Shown here one piece after another: positions 53,778-62,405 of a stretch of 64,000 bases of DNA. Each line of letters opens with the position of its first letter. The first letter of the stretch is position 1. The DNA lies in assembly GCA_900095095.1 (NCBI GenBank), contig FMBT01000290.1:434001-498000 (forward strand), given 5' to 3'. Both the position numbers and the translations under genes were made by a program. The notes beneath the pieces were generated by a model. The model did not search any database, was not told where the DNA came from, and saw only the letters and a list, made by a program, of their open reading frames with translations. This DNA comes from Fragilariopsis cylindrus CCMP1102 (Eukaryota > Bacillariophyta > Bacillariophyceae > Bacillariales > Bacillariaceae).

Positions 53778-56729
53778 CTAGCTAGTAGACGCCGATTCAT
53801 TGAACGAAGTTCGAAAGTCAGAAGCAAGTTTTGTTTCCTGCTCTTGATCGACAACACAAGCCTTCCAATGCGCCAATTTCGGGTTGTTAAGGACCGATGC
53901 TAATACTTCTCTTGCAAATTGGAGAGGGACACTGGAGGCATTTGCATCGTCAGCTCCGCGCCTATATAGGAAACGTTGTTGGTTTGTCCTCGTTCGGATC
54001 TCTGCATAAAAGTAGGAATCATCCTTCTGGATCATTGCCTTTACTCCCAAGTCGGATTGTATCGGTCGTAGATCGAAGCCACTAGCCTTGGCATGCTGTA
54101 GCATGACACTATGCAAACGAGTGGTGCAATCTCTTGGAACGGGAACGCATTGAACATGAGTATGATAACCTCCCCTGGTTTCCATGGATCGTTCAAAGAC
54201 GAACAAATCCATATCGTATACTTCGGAAGCATGATGTTGCACCTTCTCTACTAACTTGACCCATTCTTCGTTCAAAGTCCAAGCTCCTTCTCTTGTATGT
54301 GTGACCGGAACCAATAGAATATGACCCTGATGAACGGGTCCCTTAGGCATCGCAGCGTACCATTCGTCGTACACTCCTGTAATTAGATGAGTTTCGCATG
54401 TAGAGGATGATAAACAAAACCAGCATTTGGTTCGACCGTCGGCTGGATAATATTGTCGTTTCAACCCCAGAGCTTTAAGTCGTTCCTCTCGTTCTCCTCC
54501 TTTGCCTTTGTTAGCGGTCGTATTATGTGTCGTTCCCTTCGCCCATCGCAGAGTCGTCCCTACAAGGCTTGAAGAGGGTTTCGCTGCTTCTTCAGGCTCA
54601 GCCATCAACGATCCACCATCCGTGCTCTTAGTGACCGCCGCCAATGCCATAGTTGCCGCAGCGTGGGATGCAAATTCCAAAAATCCGTATTGGTCTTTGC
54701 ATCTGACTCCAACCTTCAATGCAGGTTCAGTTTCGGCTGTGACTCGTTCGTCATCATCAACTCCTTCGTTAAGGGCGCCTTCCAATACTTTTTGTAGGTA
54801 CTGTTGTAAGCTATGAGCAAAGCTACCCTCATTCACTTCGGTAGCAACTACAGCCTTTGTAGTGACAGTGGTGGTGATATTCTCATCACCTTCCTTTTTG
54901 TCATTAGTTATGGCATTCGTATCTTCCTCGCTATCCTTTTTGTCGGTAGTAGTGTTACACTTCGTATCTTCAACAATATCCTTTTTGTCGGTGGTAGGGG
55001 TGTCATTCGAATTTTCAACTCCTTCCTTTACATCATTATTAGTTGCGACATTCGTAACTTCAACACTATCCTTTTTATCGGTAGTAGTGGCGGTGGCGGG
55101 CGTTACCTCCATTTCGTCCTCTTCATCAGTACCTAAAGAATTCTTTCTATCTATACTTGCCACGTCGTTTTCATTGGTACTTGCGGCGTTATTCGTATCC
55201 TCCCCAACAATATCGTTCTGTTTCTCGATACTTGCAGTGGTATTGCTAACATTCTCTTCTATAGTGTCTTTGTTATCATCGTTGCTGATTTTGCTGTTGC
55301 TGTTGCTGTCGCTATTATCTCTTTTCGTTTTCTTAGGCGGGTGGAAAAAGAGAGTGGTCGAGTCTTTAGCTTCTGCTTGGGTGACAAAATGCTGCTGAAA
55401 CTGATCCTGATGTGGATGATGCTCATCTCTCCGTTGCCGTTTGTTGTTGTTATTCTGTTGTTTCGGTGCCGACGCCCATTTGAGAGTCAGGTTGACGCTG
55501 TCGATAGTGATTCGACCATGGCAGTCCAAAAGACACTTCGCGGCTTCTTTTTGAGAAGGAAATTCTAAGAAGCAGTACGTAGATGTTTGTACGTTGGGTG
55601 GGTGCCTAACCCTAGTGACGCCGTACTTGTGAAAAGATGTTAACACCTTCGGGGACCTCGTGGACTGCAATTCTCCCGTCACGTCCTTGTGTAATCCGTA
55701 TAGAAAGAGGGTAGAAATCGTAGGGTCTTCGGGCGGTTCTAACGAAGAATTATTATCATTGTTACTATTCCCGCTGCGGTTGTTATCCCGTCCCCGTTTG
55801 TTCGTATTGCCGAACATAGAAAAGGCGTCATTCGTATCACCTCTCATCGCAAATTTCGGTACGCCCAACGCAGCTGCTCCTCCCATAGACTGCGATGAAC
55901 TGTTGTTGTTACTATTCTTATCATTACTGGTAATGCTGGTCTCACCATATGGACATGGAAGAGTTGATGGAGCTGTCGTGGGTAAAGGGTTAGATTTCAA
56001 AGGAACTAATCCCAAAGCATGAATAAACTTAGCTGTTTTCGGTGTTTTCTTTTCCGTTGTGACTGGAGCCAAGGCGAGGAATCGTCCAACGTGGTCACTA
56101 TTTGGTAATCTATAAGGTGGTGAGGCATGGTAGAGCATCGTCGATGGACATATGTGATACCTCGGTCGACATTCTAGTGCAACTTCGGCGACATCGTACG
56201 AAAGGGGTTCAGTATCGACGTTAAGAATATCTTCCATTCCCTGTGGCCAGTCCCCAGACAGAAGTAAATCACATTGCTGTAGTTTAGATTTTTGTCCATC
56301 GCTGCCGACTATCGATGATGAACGGATGTGTCTAGGACAAGATGCTACAATTAATGGATCTGTGGTGTTTGTCGGATGATTCTTATCCAATTTGATTTCA
56401 AAAAAGTGAAGTTGATTGCCATCGCTGCTGCCCCGAAGATGAAATAAATTCTTGTTCTCACCAAGAGATACAATACCTTGATCGGAACAAGAAGAAGATG
56501 ATACAATCTCTTCTGCATTCGAATCAACGACAACTTCTTGCAAATAAACGGGAATCGGAAAGGCCTCACCGCTGCCATTGACGTCGTCCACTCCCAAATG
56601 AATCGGACCGACACATAAACAGGCATCGAATGGCCCCGCCTTGCTAGCATTCAACGCCTTCAGTTTCTTTCTTAACACTGGAACATGCTCTTTAACGGAA
56701 CCAACCAGCAAAATCTTGACCTTAGACAT
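53778..56729 (-). CDS. CWF19-like protein with RRM and CwfJ domains
   Basis: Single exon for 983 residues. CWF19L1/Drn1 proteins associate with the spliceosome and the lariat debranching enzyme. Seen: an N-terminal phosphoesterase-like region (KILLVGSVKEHVPVL, FDACLCVGPIHLG); an RRM at about 335-415 (STLFLYGLHKDV ... YCFLEFPSQKEAAKCL); a long Asp/Asn/Thr/Lys-rich linker (about 440-640) with repeats of the type TTDKKDSxED; a second, partial RRM-like piece (YGFLEFASHAAATMAL); then the CwfJ C-terminal 1 domain from TKCWFCLSSS through GPVHQGHILLVPVTH to the HIT-like GGYHTHVQCVPVP, and CwfJ C-terminal 2 to the end. The His-x-His-x-Gln core is intact. Animal CWF19L1 is about 540 residues; the linker and RRM make up most of the excess. 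The plant CwfJ/zinc-finger relatives are the alternative comparison. Confidence 0.9.
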   Translation of the reverse strand: MSKVKILLVGSVKEHVPVLRKKLKALNASKAGPFDACLCVGPIHLGVDDVNGSGEAFPIPVYLQEVVVDSNAEEIVSSSSCSDQGIVSLGENKNLFHLRGSSDGNQLHFFEIKLDKNHPTNTTDPLIVASCPRHIRSSSIVGSDGQKSKLQQCDLLLSGDWPQGMEDILNVDTEPLSYDVAEVALECRPRYHICPSTMLYHASPPYRLPNSDHVGRFLALAPVTTEKKTPKTAKFIHALGLVPLKSNPLPTTAPSTLPCPYGETSITSNDKNSNNNSSSQSMGGAAALGVPKFAMRGDTNDAFSMFGNTNKRGRDNNRSGNSNNDNNSSLEPPEDPTISTLFLYGLHKDVTGELQSTRSPKVLTSFHKYGVTRVRHPPNVQTSTYCFLEFPSQKEAAKCLLDCHGRITIDSVNLTLKWASAPKQQNNNNKRQRRDEHHPHQDQFQQHFVTQAEAKDSTTLFFHPPKKTKRDNSDSNSNSKISNDDNKDTIEENVSNTTASIEKQNDIVGEDTNNAASTNENDVASIDRKNSLGTDEEDEMEVTPATATTTDKKDSVEVTNVATNNDVKEGVENSNDTPTTDKKDIVEDTKCNTTTDKKDSEEDTNAITNDKKEGDENITTTVTTKAVVATEVNEGSFAHSLQQYLQKVLEGALNEGVDDDERVTAETEPALKVGVRCKDQYGFLEFASHAAATMALAAVTKSTDGGSLMAEPEEAAKPSSSLVGTTLRWAKGTTHNTTANKGKGGEREERLKALGLKRQYYPADGRTKCWFCLSSSTCETHLITGVYDEWYAAMPKGPVHQGHILLVPVTHTREGAWTLNEEWVKLVEKVQHHASEVYDMDLFVFERSMETRGGYHTHVQCVPVPRDCTTRLHSVMLQHAKASGFDLRPIQSDLGVKAMIQKDDSYFYAEIRTRTNQQRFLYRRGADDANASSVPLQFAREVLASVLNNPKLAHWKACVVDQEQETKLASDFRTSFNESASTS

Positions 56730-57754
56730 AATGATATTGTTCCCTTATTATCGATATTGAATACAGGCAGTGCAATGCATGTGTTCGAGTGTTGTCGTCA
56801 AAGTATGAGCAATACGGTAATGAGAAATAAGCACAAACAAAAGAGTATTTTATTTTTATTTTTGTCTAGTTTTTACAGAGATTTCTGATGGTCTGTACGC
56901 CAACTCACTCGGGATATTTTTTTTATTTGTACTAGTTGGCTAGTGAGTGAACTAGGAAAAAAGGAAAATAGTATATATTGTGCAGGTTTTTTATAAAATA
57001 GTATGATGTACCTTTTCTCGATAAAACTTGAATGCACACCGATCTTTGAACAAAATCCACCAGCTAGAGAATGAATGACGGGATGAAATAAGTCATAGTA
57101 CAACTAGCAGCTAACATCGAATCAGCTTATGTAGTAGTAAAATTGAATAGAAGAAGTATTGCATCATGTGATATTTGATTATGGTTTGACCTATTTTTTA
57201 CTAAAGCTATTAATTAAATCAAATCAAATCAAATATGGATTGTGCGTACTTTCGTTTTTTTTTCTCTTAAACTGTATAAATAATAATAATTAACATATAG
57301 ATATATAATAATATAATAAAGAGGGGTACTGTATATCCTTGCATTTTCTCTTCTTTGCAGCAGTTCACACTACCAAATATAATGAATTTTCTTTTTTTCT
57401 CTTTCGTTTCATAATACATAGTATAATAATAACATAAGAGGAAAATTCAATCCAAAAATTTCAAGAGGAAAGAAATTCCAAGTTTTATTTTCCGTCCGCG
57501 CCCACCACCGATAAGTAGAGTGTGCGCTCTTGTGTTGACAGCATCATATCTTTTATTGTATATAACCCCTTAAAAACCCCGACTTTTGATGATAACATAT
57601 ACAATCATGAATGATAATAGTAGAAAATCCTAGCTGTTTTCGTCCATGAAAGTATGCGTGTATGAATTTGTACGTATGTAATTTTCGAGTGGTTTGTGCA
57701 TTCGTTCGTTTGTTTTCGTTCATTCGATCTACTACTCTCTTTCTTTCTTCTTTT
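56730..57754. other. Intergenic, 1.0 kb
   Basis: Very AT-rich with ATA/TAA microsatellite-like stretches (about 57277-57320) and TACTGTA at about 57327. Open stretches on either strand look random. Holds the CWF19 promoter and the 3' flank of the next minus-strand gene. Confidence 0.45.
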
Positions 57755-59980
57755 CTATTTTCCCTCGTCGTCGGCATTATTTTGCCCTTCTCCGTTATCG
57801 TACAAAAGAAGATGTGAAACATCCGAAATGTTCGCTTCGCCTTCACCGTCACCAGGTCTTTGTGGAGGTGGACCACCATCACCAGGACCACCTTCAGGAC
57901 CACCAGGACCTCCTCCACCACCGATAGAAATACTCATGGAACCATCAGCGTGACGACGTTGTTCGACTCTACCGGGTCCACCTGGATGTCCGCCTGGATG
58001 TCCACCTGGATGTCCGCCTGGATGTCCACCTGGATGACCGGGATGTCCATATGGGTTCGATGGTGACTGTGATGGATCGTATGCATCTCGTGGGGGCATG
58101 TACGGCATACCCCCTTGAGGAGTACCGGGTGGACCACCGGGTCGACCACCTCCGCCATGTTGCGGACTTGGATACATCCCCGGTGGTGAACCAAATCCAC
58201 CAGGAGATTGCATATGTGGATGTTGAGCGTATCCCATCGGCATTGGTGACATCGGTGGTCCACCATATCCGTATGGTGGTGGTGGTGGATATGCAGCATA
58301 ACCATGTCGTGCTGCTCTTGCCATCGCTGCGGCCTTCATAGCCGCACCCTTCGCGGCAAGGCCCATCTCCTTCAGACGTTGCCGGCGCAATCGATCACCT
58401 TCATTCTTTCGTTTCTTCGCAGATAATGCATTATCTAGAAATTGTCTTTCAATTTTAGATCGTTTCTTTTCTGGCTTTGCTAAAATTCGATCAATTTCTT
58501 CCTTCTTTTCTAATGCACGTTCACGTGAGCGATCATTTTTACGCTTACGTCGGTTTTCATACTGTGCAAAAATTTGCATCTCTTCCTCATTCCGTTCCGA
58601 ATCTGGTTTCTGTTCAATGATTGCAATCCGTTCACGTAATTTTGCAGCCCGAGCACGAGATTGGGCATTCTTCCTTGCACGACGATCCAACACGTCTTGG
58701 GTCGTCGGGATGCGAGGTTTAATATACGTCTTTAATCGTCCAGCGGTAACTGCACCAGGAATAATATCATCTTCTTCCTCATGTTGTCGTGGCTCGTCGT
58801 CGTCATCATCATCGTGTCGTTGTTGAGATGGATGCTGTTGCATAGGATGTGATGAATGTCCTCCTCGACCATCACCACCCATTCCATGATCTGGATGATG
58901 CCTTCCTCTTTCTCCTCGATGGTCGTCTTTCATTTTACGATCATCATCACCGCTCTTCGATGGAGATGGAGGCATTCCACGGCCGTCGGGTCCCATATTT
59001 GGATCCTGTTCATGATGTCCAGGCGGTGGTGGATAACCCTGTGGTCCCATATTTGGATCTGGTGGTGGATACCCGTACGGTGGGTATCCGTATGCCATAT
59101 GAGGTGGTGGATATCCTGGATATGGTGGATATCCTGGATAGGGTGGATAACCAGCCATGTGAGGAGGCATCCCGTATGGATTTCCATCATATCCACGTGG
59201 TGGAGGAGGATATCCTGGAGGTGTTTGTCCACCACCACCCTCTCCTGGTTGTCCTGGAGGTGATCCACCATACCCATGAGGAGGCGGTGGTGGATAACCA
59301 TATCCAGGTGGTGGTGGTGGCCCACCTTGCATATATCTAGGATGACCATGAGGTCCACCATGCTGTAGATCTAGATGTCCCTGTTCTGGGTGACCCTGCT
59401 GCTCATGTTCTGGTGGTGGTAGTGGCGGTTCTTCTTCTTCTCTTTCCTGTTCTTCCGGCTGCTGTTGTGGCTCTTCCTGATCCTGTTCCTGCTGATGTTC
59501 TGGTTCTGATGTTTCTTCTCCTACTTCTTGAGGCTGTTCTGGTTCTTGTTCTATCGTCGATGAAGAACGTTGTGCAACATCAACATCAACATCGGTAGGG
59601 GAAGGGTCAGGATCTTCGGTTTCGGCGGCGGTTGCTACGTTCTCGTTCTCACTTTCTTCTTGTCCAGCTTCTGCTTCTGCTTCTGCTGATGGTTCTTCTT
59701 TCACGGATTTCTTTTCCTTTGATTCTTCTGACAATATTGATTCTTCTGACAATACTGTTGTTTCTGCTGTGGGTGCTTCAGCTTCTCCTTTTTCAGTTGT
59801 TGTTATTGTTGTCGTCGTCTCATTTGCATCATGAAAGGTTTCTTCTTCTTCTTCTTCTTCTTCTTCTTTGACTACTGGCGCTCCTTCATCTTCACCTTCA
59901 CCTTCGGTGGTGGCGGCGGGAGCAGCCTGATCTTGATCAGTAGTCGTTGTTGTTGTTTCCTTGGCTTCGTCTTCGCTCAT
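57755..59980 (-). CDS. Acidic, Pro-Gly-rich protein with threefold basic repeat
   Basis: Single exon for 741 residues, not recognised. Order: an N-terminal acidic region (1-190, Glu-rich); a Pro/Gly/Tyr-rich region (about 205-340) with repeats of the GYPPYPGYPP kind; a His/Asp-rich stretch; then a basic block (about 417-535) with three related units: RRARKNAQSRARAAKLRERI, RRKRKNDRSRERALEKKEEI and AKKRKNEGDRLRRQRLKEMG, spaced about 44 residues apart by acidic linkers containing KPDSERNEEE or KPEKKRSKIE. A second Pro/Gly/Met-rich region follows, with an HPGG repeat (about 648-667) from a 12-base minisatellite. The KNxxSRxRA core recalls a bZIP basic region but no leucine zipper follows. The composition suggests a nuclear, nucleic-acid-binding, condensate-prone protein; that is inference. 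Confidence 0.7.
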   Translation of the reverse strand: MSEDEAKETTTTTTDQDQAAPAATTEGEGEDEGAPVVKEEEEEEEEETFHDANETTTTITTTEKGEAEAPTAETTVLSEESILSEESKEKKSVKEEPSAEAEAEAGQEESENENVATAAETEDPDPSPTDVDVDVAQRSSSTIEQEPEQPQEVGEETSEPEHQQEQDQEEPQQQPEEQEREEEEPPLPPPEHEQQGHPEQGHLDLQHGGPHGHPRYMQGGPPPPPGYGYPPPPPHGYGGSPPGQPGEGGGGQTPPGYPPPPRGYDGNPYGMPPHMAGYPPYPGYPPYPGYPPPHMAYGYPPYGYPPPDPNMGPQGYPPPPGHHEQDPNMGPDGRGMPPSPSKSGDDDRKMKDDHRGERGRHHPDHGMGGDGRGGHSSHPMQQHPSQQRHDDDDDDEPRQHEEEDDIIPGAVTAGRLKTYIKPRIPTTQDVLDRRARKNAQSRARAAKLRERIAIIEQKPDSERNEEEMQIFAQYENRRKRKNDRSRERALEKKEEIDRILAKPEKKRSKIERQFLDNALSAKKRKNEGDRLRRQRLKEMGLAAKGAAMKAAAMARAARHGYAAYPPPPPYGYGGPPMSPMPMGYAQHPHMQSPGGFGSPPGMYPSPQHGGGGRPGGPPGTPQGGMPYMPPRDAYDPSQSPSNPYGHPGHPGGHPGGHPGGHPGGHPGGPGRVEQRRHADGSMSISIGGGGGPGGPEGGPGDGGPPPQRPGDGEGEANISDVSHLLLYDNGEGQNNADDEGK
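57977..58040. repeat. 12-base coding minisatellite (HPGG)
   Basis: The unit CCTGGATGTCC(A/G) repeats about five times within the minus-strand gene at 57755-59980, giving His-Pro-Gly-Gly units. Third-base A/G differences alternate between copies. Confidence 0.8.
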
Positions 59981-60408
59981 GATGATGATATGATGATCGA
60001 TGCCTGTTTTATTTTATTTTAATCACACACTCTCTCTCTTTAATTAAAATAGCTTATACACAATATATGGATGGATTAATAATGGACAGTACGTAATAGT
60101 GGTAACAACTAGCAGTAGTAAATTGTTTGAGTTTTGAGTGTGTGTGTGTGCGTATGTTTGTGCGTTTGAAGGCTGCCTTTTTTCTTTAATTAATTATTTA
60201 CTCCTCTTGCTTTTCACTGTCAGTCAATGACAGCGTGTGCGTCGGTAAGAGCTTTCGGCTTCTAGATATAATAAACTAGAAAGTACAGAGTACAGGTACA
60301 GTTGAATAAATATACAATGTAGATTGTGGTGTAAAGAGCGGAATGCTTTCGATAATGTCAAAAAATCGAAAAGACTGATGAATAGAGAGAGATGTTTCAC
60401 TTTCACTT
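59981..60408. other. Intergenic region
   Basis: About 430 bases, AT-rich, with CA/TG microsatellite near 60138-60152. Minus-strand open stretches around 60224-60461 overlap one another and look random. Confidence 0.45.
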
Positions 60409-60713
60409 TCACACACTTTCTTTGAGTAGTTGTCGGAGTGATTGTTGGAGGGCGGTTTCAATTTCTTTAGCAGCTTTGCTTTTTAGAGTTGTTGTTGTTT
60501 CTTCTTTCTTCTTCGTATAGCAAGGGGTCACTAAAACACGGTCAATCTCGTCGATCCAATCGTCGAGATTCGGTTTTGTTTCTACCTTTGCTGAAGATAT
60601 ATGTGTAATTGAAACACACTTCTGTTTTGAAATGAGAGTCTCACCTCTCTCTTGATTGTTGAATTGCAGTGTAGTGTAGTTGATATATTTGTTTTGCTTG
60701 TTGGAGCAAGCAT
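60409..60713 (-). CDS. Small two-exon gene candidate, 81 residues
   Basis: Tentative model on the minus strand: exon 1 60645-60713 (ATG at 60713), a 59-base intron (GTGAGA donor, AAAG acceptor), exon 2 60409-60585. The product begins MLAPTSKTNISTTLHC and continues VETKPNLDDWIDEIDRVLV, then a Lys/Thr-rich linker and a helix (KSKAAKEIETALQQSLRQLL). No family recognised. The exon 2 sequence reads like protein; the exon 1 choice depends on a very short intron and on selecting the second of two overlapping ATGs. An acceptor eight bases earlier (TTCAG) would need a different phase. Confidence 0.4.
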
Positions 60714-62405
60714 AGCATGAAAAAAAGCGCAAGTCAAGCGAGATAAGCAGGCTAACGTTTACAAAAAAGAGAAAAAAAAAGTTTTTCTAGTTTTTTTTTA
60801 TGGGGCAGGCGTGGATATTTCGTAACTGGCCGTCTCGTATAGCGTATTTGTCTCGGGTAAGGACGGCGTTGTAATTTTTTTATCACTACTACGGGTACTG
60901 TACGGTACATCTGCATTATTTTGCGTCGCGCTCACTTCTTCGATGAACAAGGAGATGGATATACTACTAGTAATATTTGTATCGTGTCTTTAACCGTGCT
61001 ACTCCCCGTGAGTACTTCCGTTGAGGCGTTGATTTTGTATGTGGTGCTCATTGAAAAGATAATTATTTAATAGTTTGTTTTGATAAGCCTTGAAAAGAAA
61101 TAATATGTCATTGGGAATGTGACGTTTTCGTAAAACCTCTCGCTTAAAAGAAAATAACCATTAAGTCATTGTTTTCTGAGGATGGCATGCGAGTTCATTC
61201 AAAATTTCTTTTCGCACGATCGCGAAGCGATTAGCTACCCATCCCGCATTGCAAATGACACCATGACCGAATTGAATCAAACAATCAAATCCGCATTGAA
61301 GACATCACTACCGGTATCATCATCTTCCGGCAGCCAACTTAAATTTTAAATTTTGTTACTGGTATCATCCTAGACTTGTAGCAGAAGTACAAGGACATTT
61401 CATTGCAGTTGTTTTATTCATAGCATAGCATATGGACCATTAATATAAACTAATGATGAATGAGATGAGCTAGTATAGTCTCACTATGTAAATGATGTGT
61501 CTTGTTTTGTGCAACTTTTATGTAAGGGAAGATTGTGTTATTATTTCATGTGGTGTAGTATCAGTGGTTTTGTAAGCTTCCCTTGCTTGTTTGGTGCCAT
61601 TTCATTTGAAAGAATAGTTGCCTAGTTCATACATTGGTAAGTATGGTATAGGCAAAAAGAAGCACCATCAAGGTGCTGCTGCTATTAAAATCTCTCCAGT
61701 TCAGAGCACTGGTCCTCTTCCTTTGACACTGTGCTCCACATATCATTCATGTCATTACCATATAATACATACAGAGTTGGAGGCAGAATGGTTGCAGAAT
61801 ACGGTACATTGTTGAAGGAGGTCACACACAGCTGTACACAATGCGAGAAATGATCCTACCCAAAGACAAACTGGAAGTTTTCAATAAACCACTGGAAGAA
61901 CGGTTAGTTAGAAGATACAAATCAACAACTTGGCTTCTGAGATGGAGACCGGTCATAGATCACAGTATGGAGGACAAAGTATAGGAGCTGGCACAGGATT
62001 AGGGAAATGTAAATTGGCAAGTAGATTACTACATAGCTGGATAGATTTGGAGATGTTCCTATTTTATCATGACATTCTAATATAGATTAATAATAGGCAG
62101 TTCAACTGTTGTCTCACTAGCCTTTCTATGGCAGGAAGAATCAGCGCGGCAGTTAATTATTTATATAGATACCATCAGTTACTACAGGTAGGTAGGACAC
62201 AATTCCAGACGGAATTAATTGAAAACGCGCACCTCAAGTTAACTCACTTAAATACCCCCAGTACTGAAACTACGTAGAATCCTACGTGAATCTCTGAACC
62301 AACCCTCTAATAAGAGACTGTTGACGATGATAACGAAGCCATTATTAATCCATCATGGAAGGAGCCACACCAATGGAGAAGACATGTATGACACCGTATC
62401 AATAG
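60714..62405. other. 1.7 kb gap, probably mobile-element flank toward its right end
   Basis: 60714-61350 is AT-rich with TACTGTA at 60896 and holds nothing identified. From about 61600 onward the composition shifts (CAAGGTGCTGCTGC, repeated GGTAGG) and resembles the flank or leader of the element that carries the open frame starting at 62406. An open stretch at 61618-61815 has no ATG at its start and no recognised domain. No terminal repeat can be confirmed within the window. Confidence 0.35.

Noticed and set aside
54502-56022. Plus-strand open frames opposite the CWF19-like gene
   Set aside because: Shadows of a confident minus-strand coding region, with Ser/Leu/Phe runs opposite Asp/Lys/Glu repeats.
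57860-59598. Several open frames on the plus strand opposite the Pro-Gly-rich gene
   Set aside because: Their His/Trp/Ile or Val/His-rich content follows directly from the complement of Pro-Gly codons; no family resemblance.
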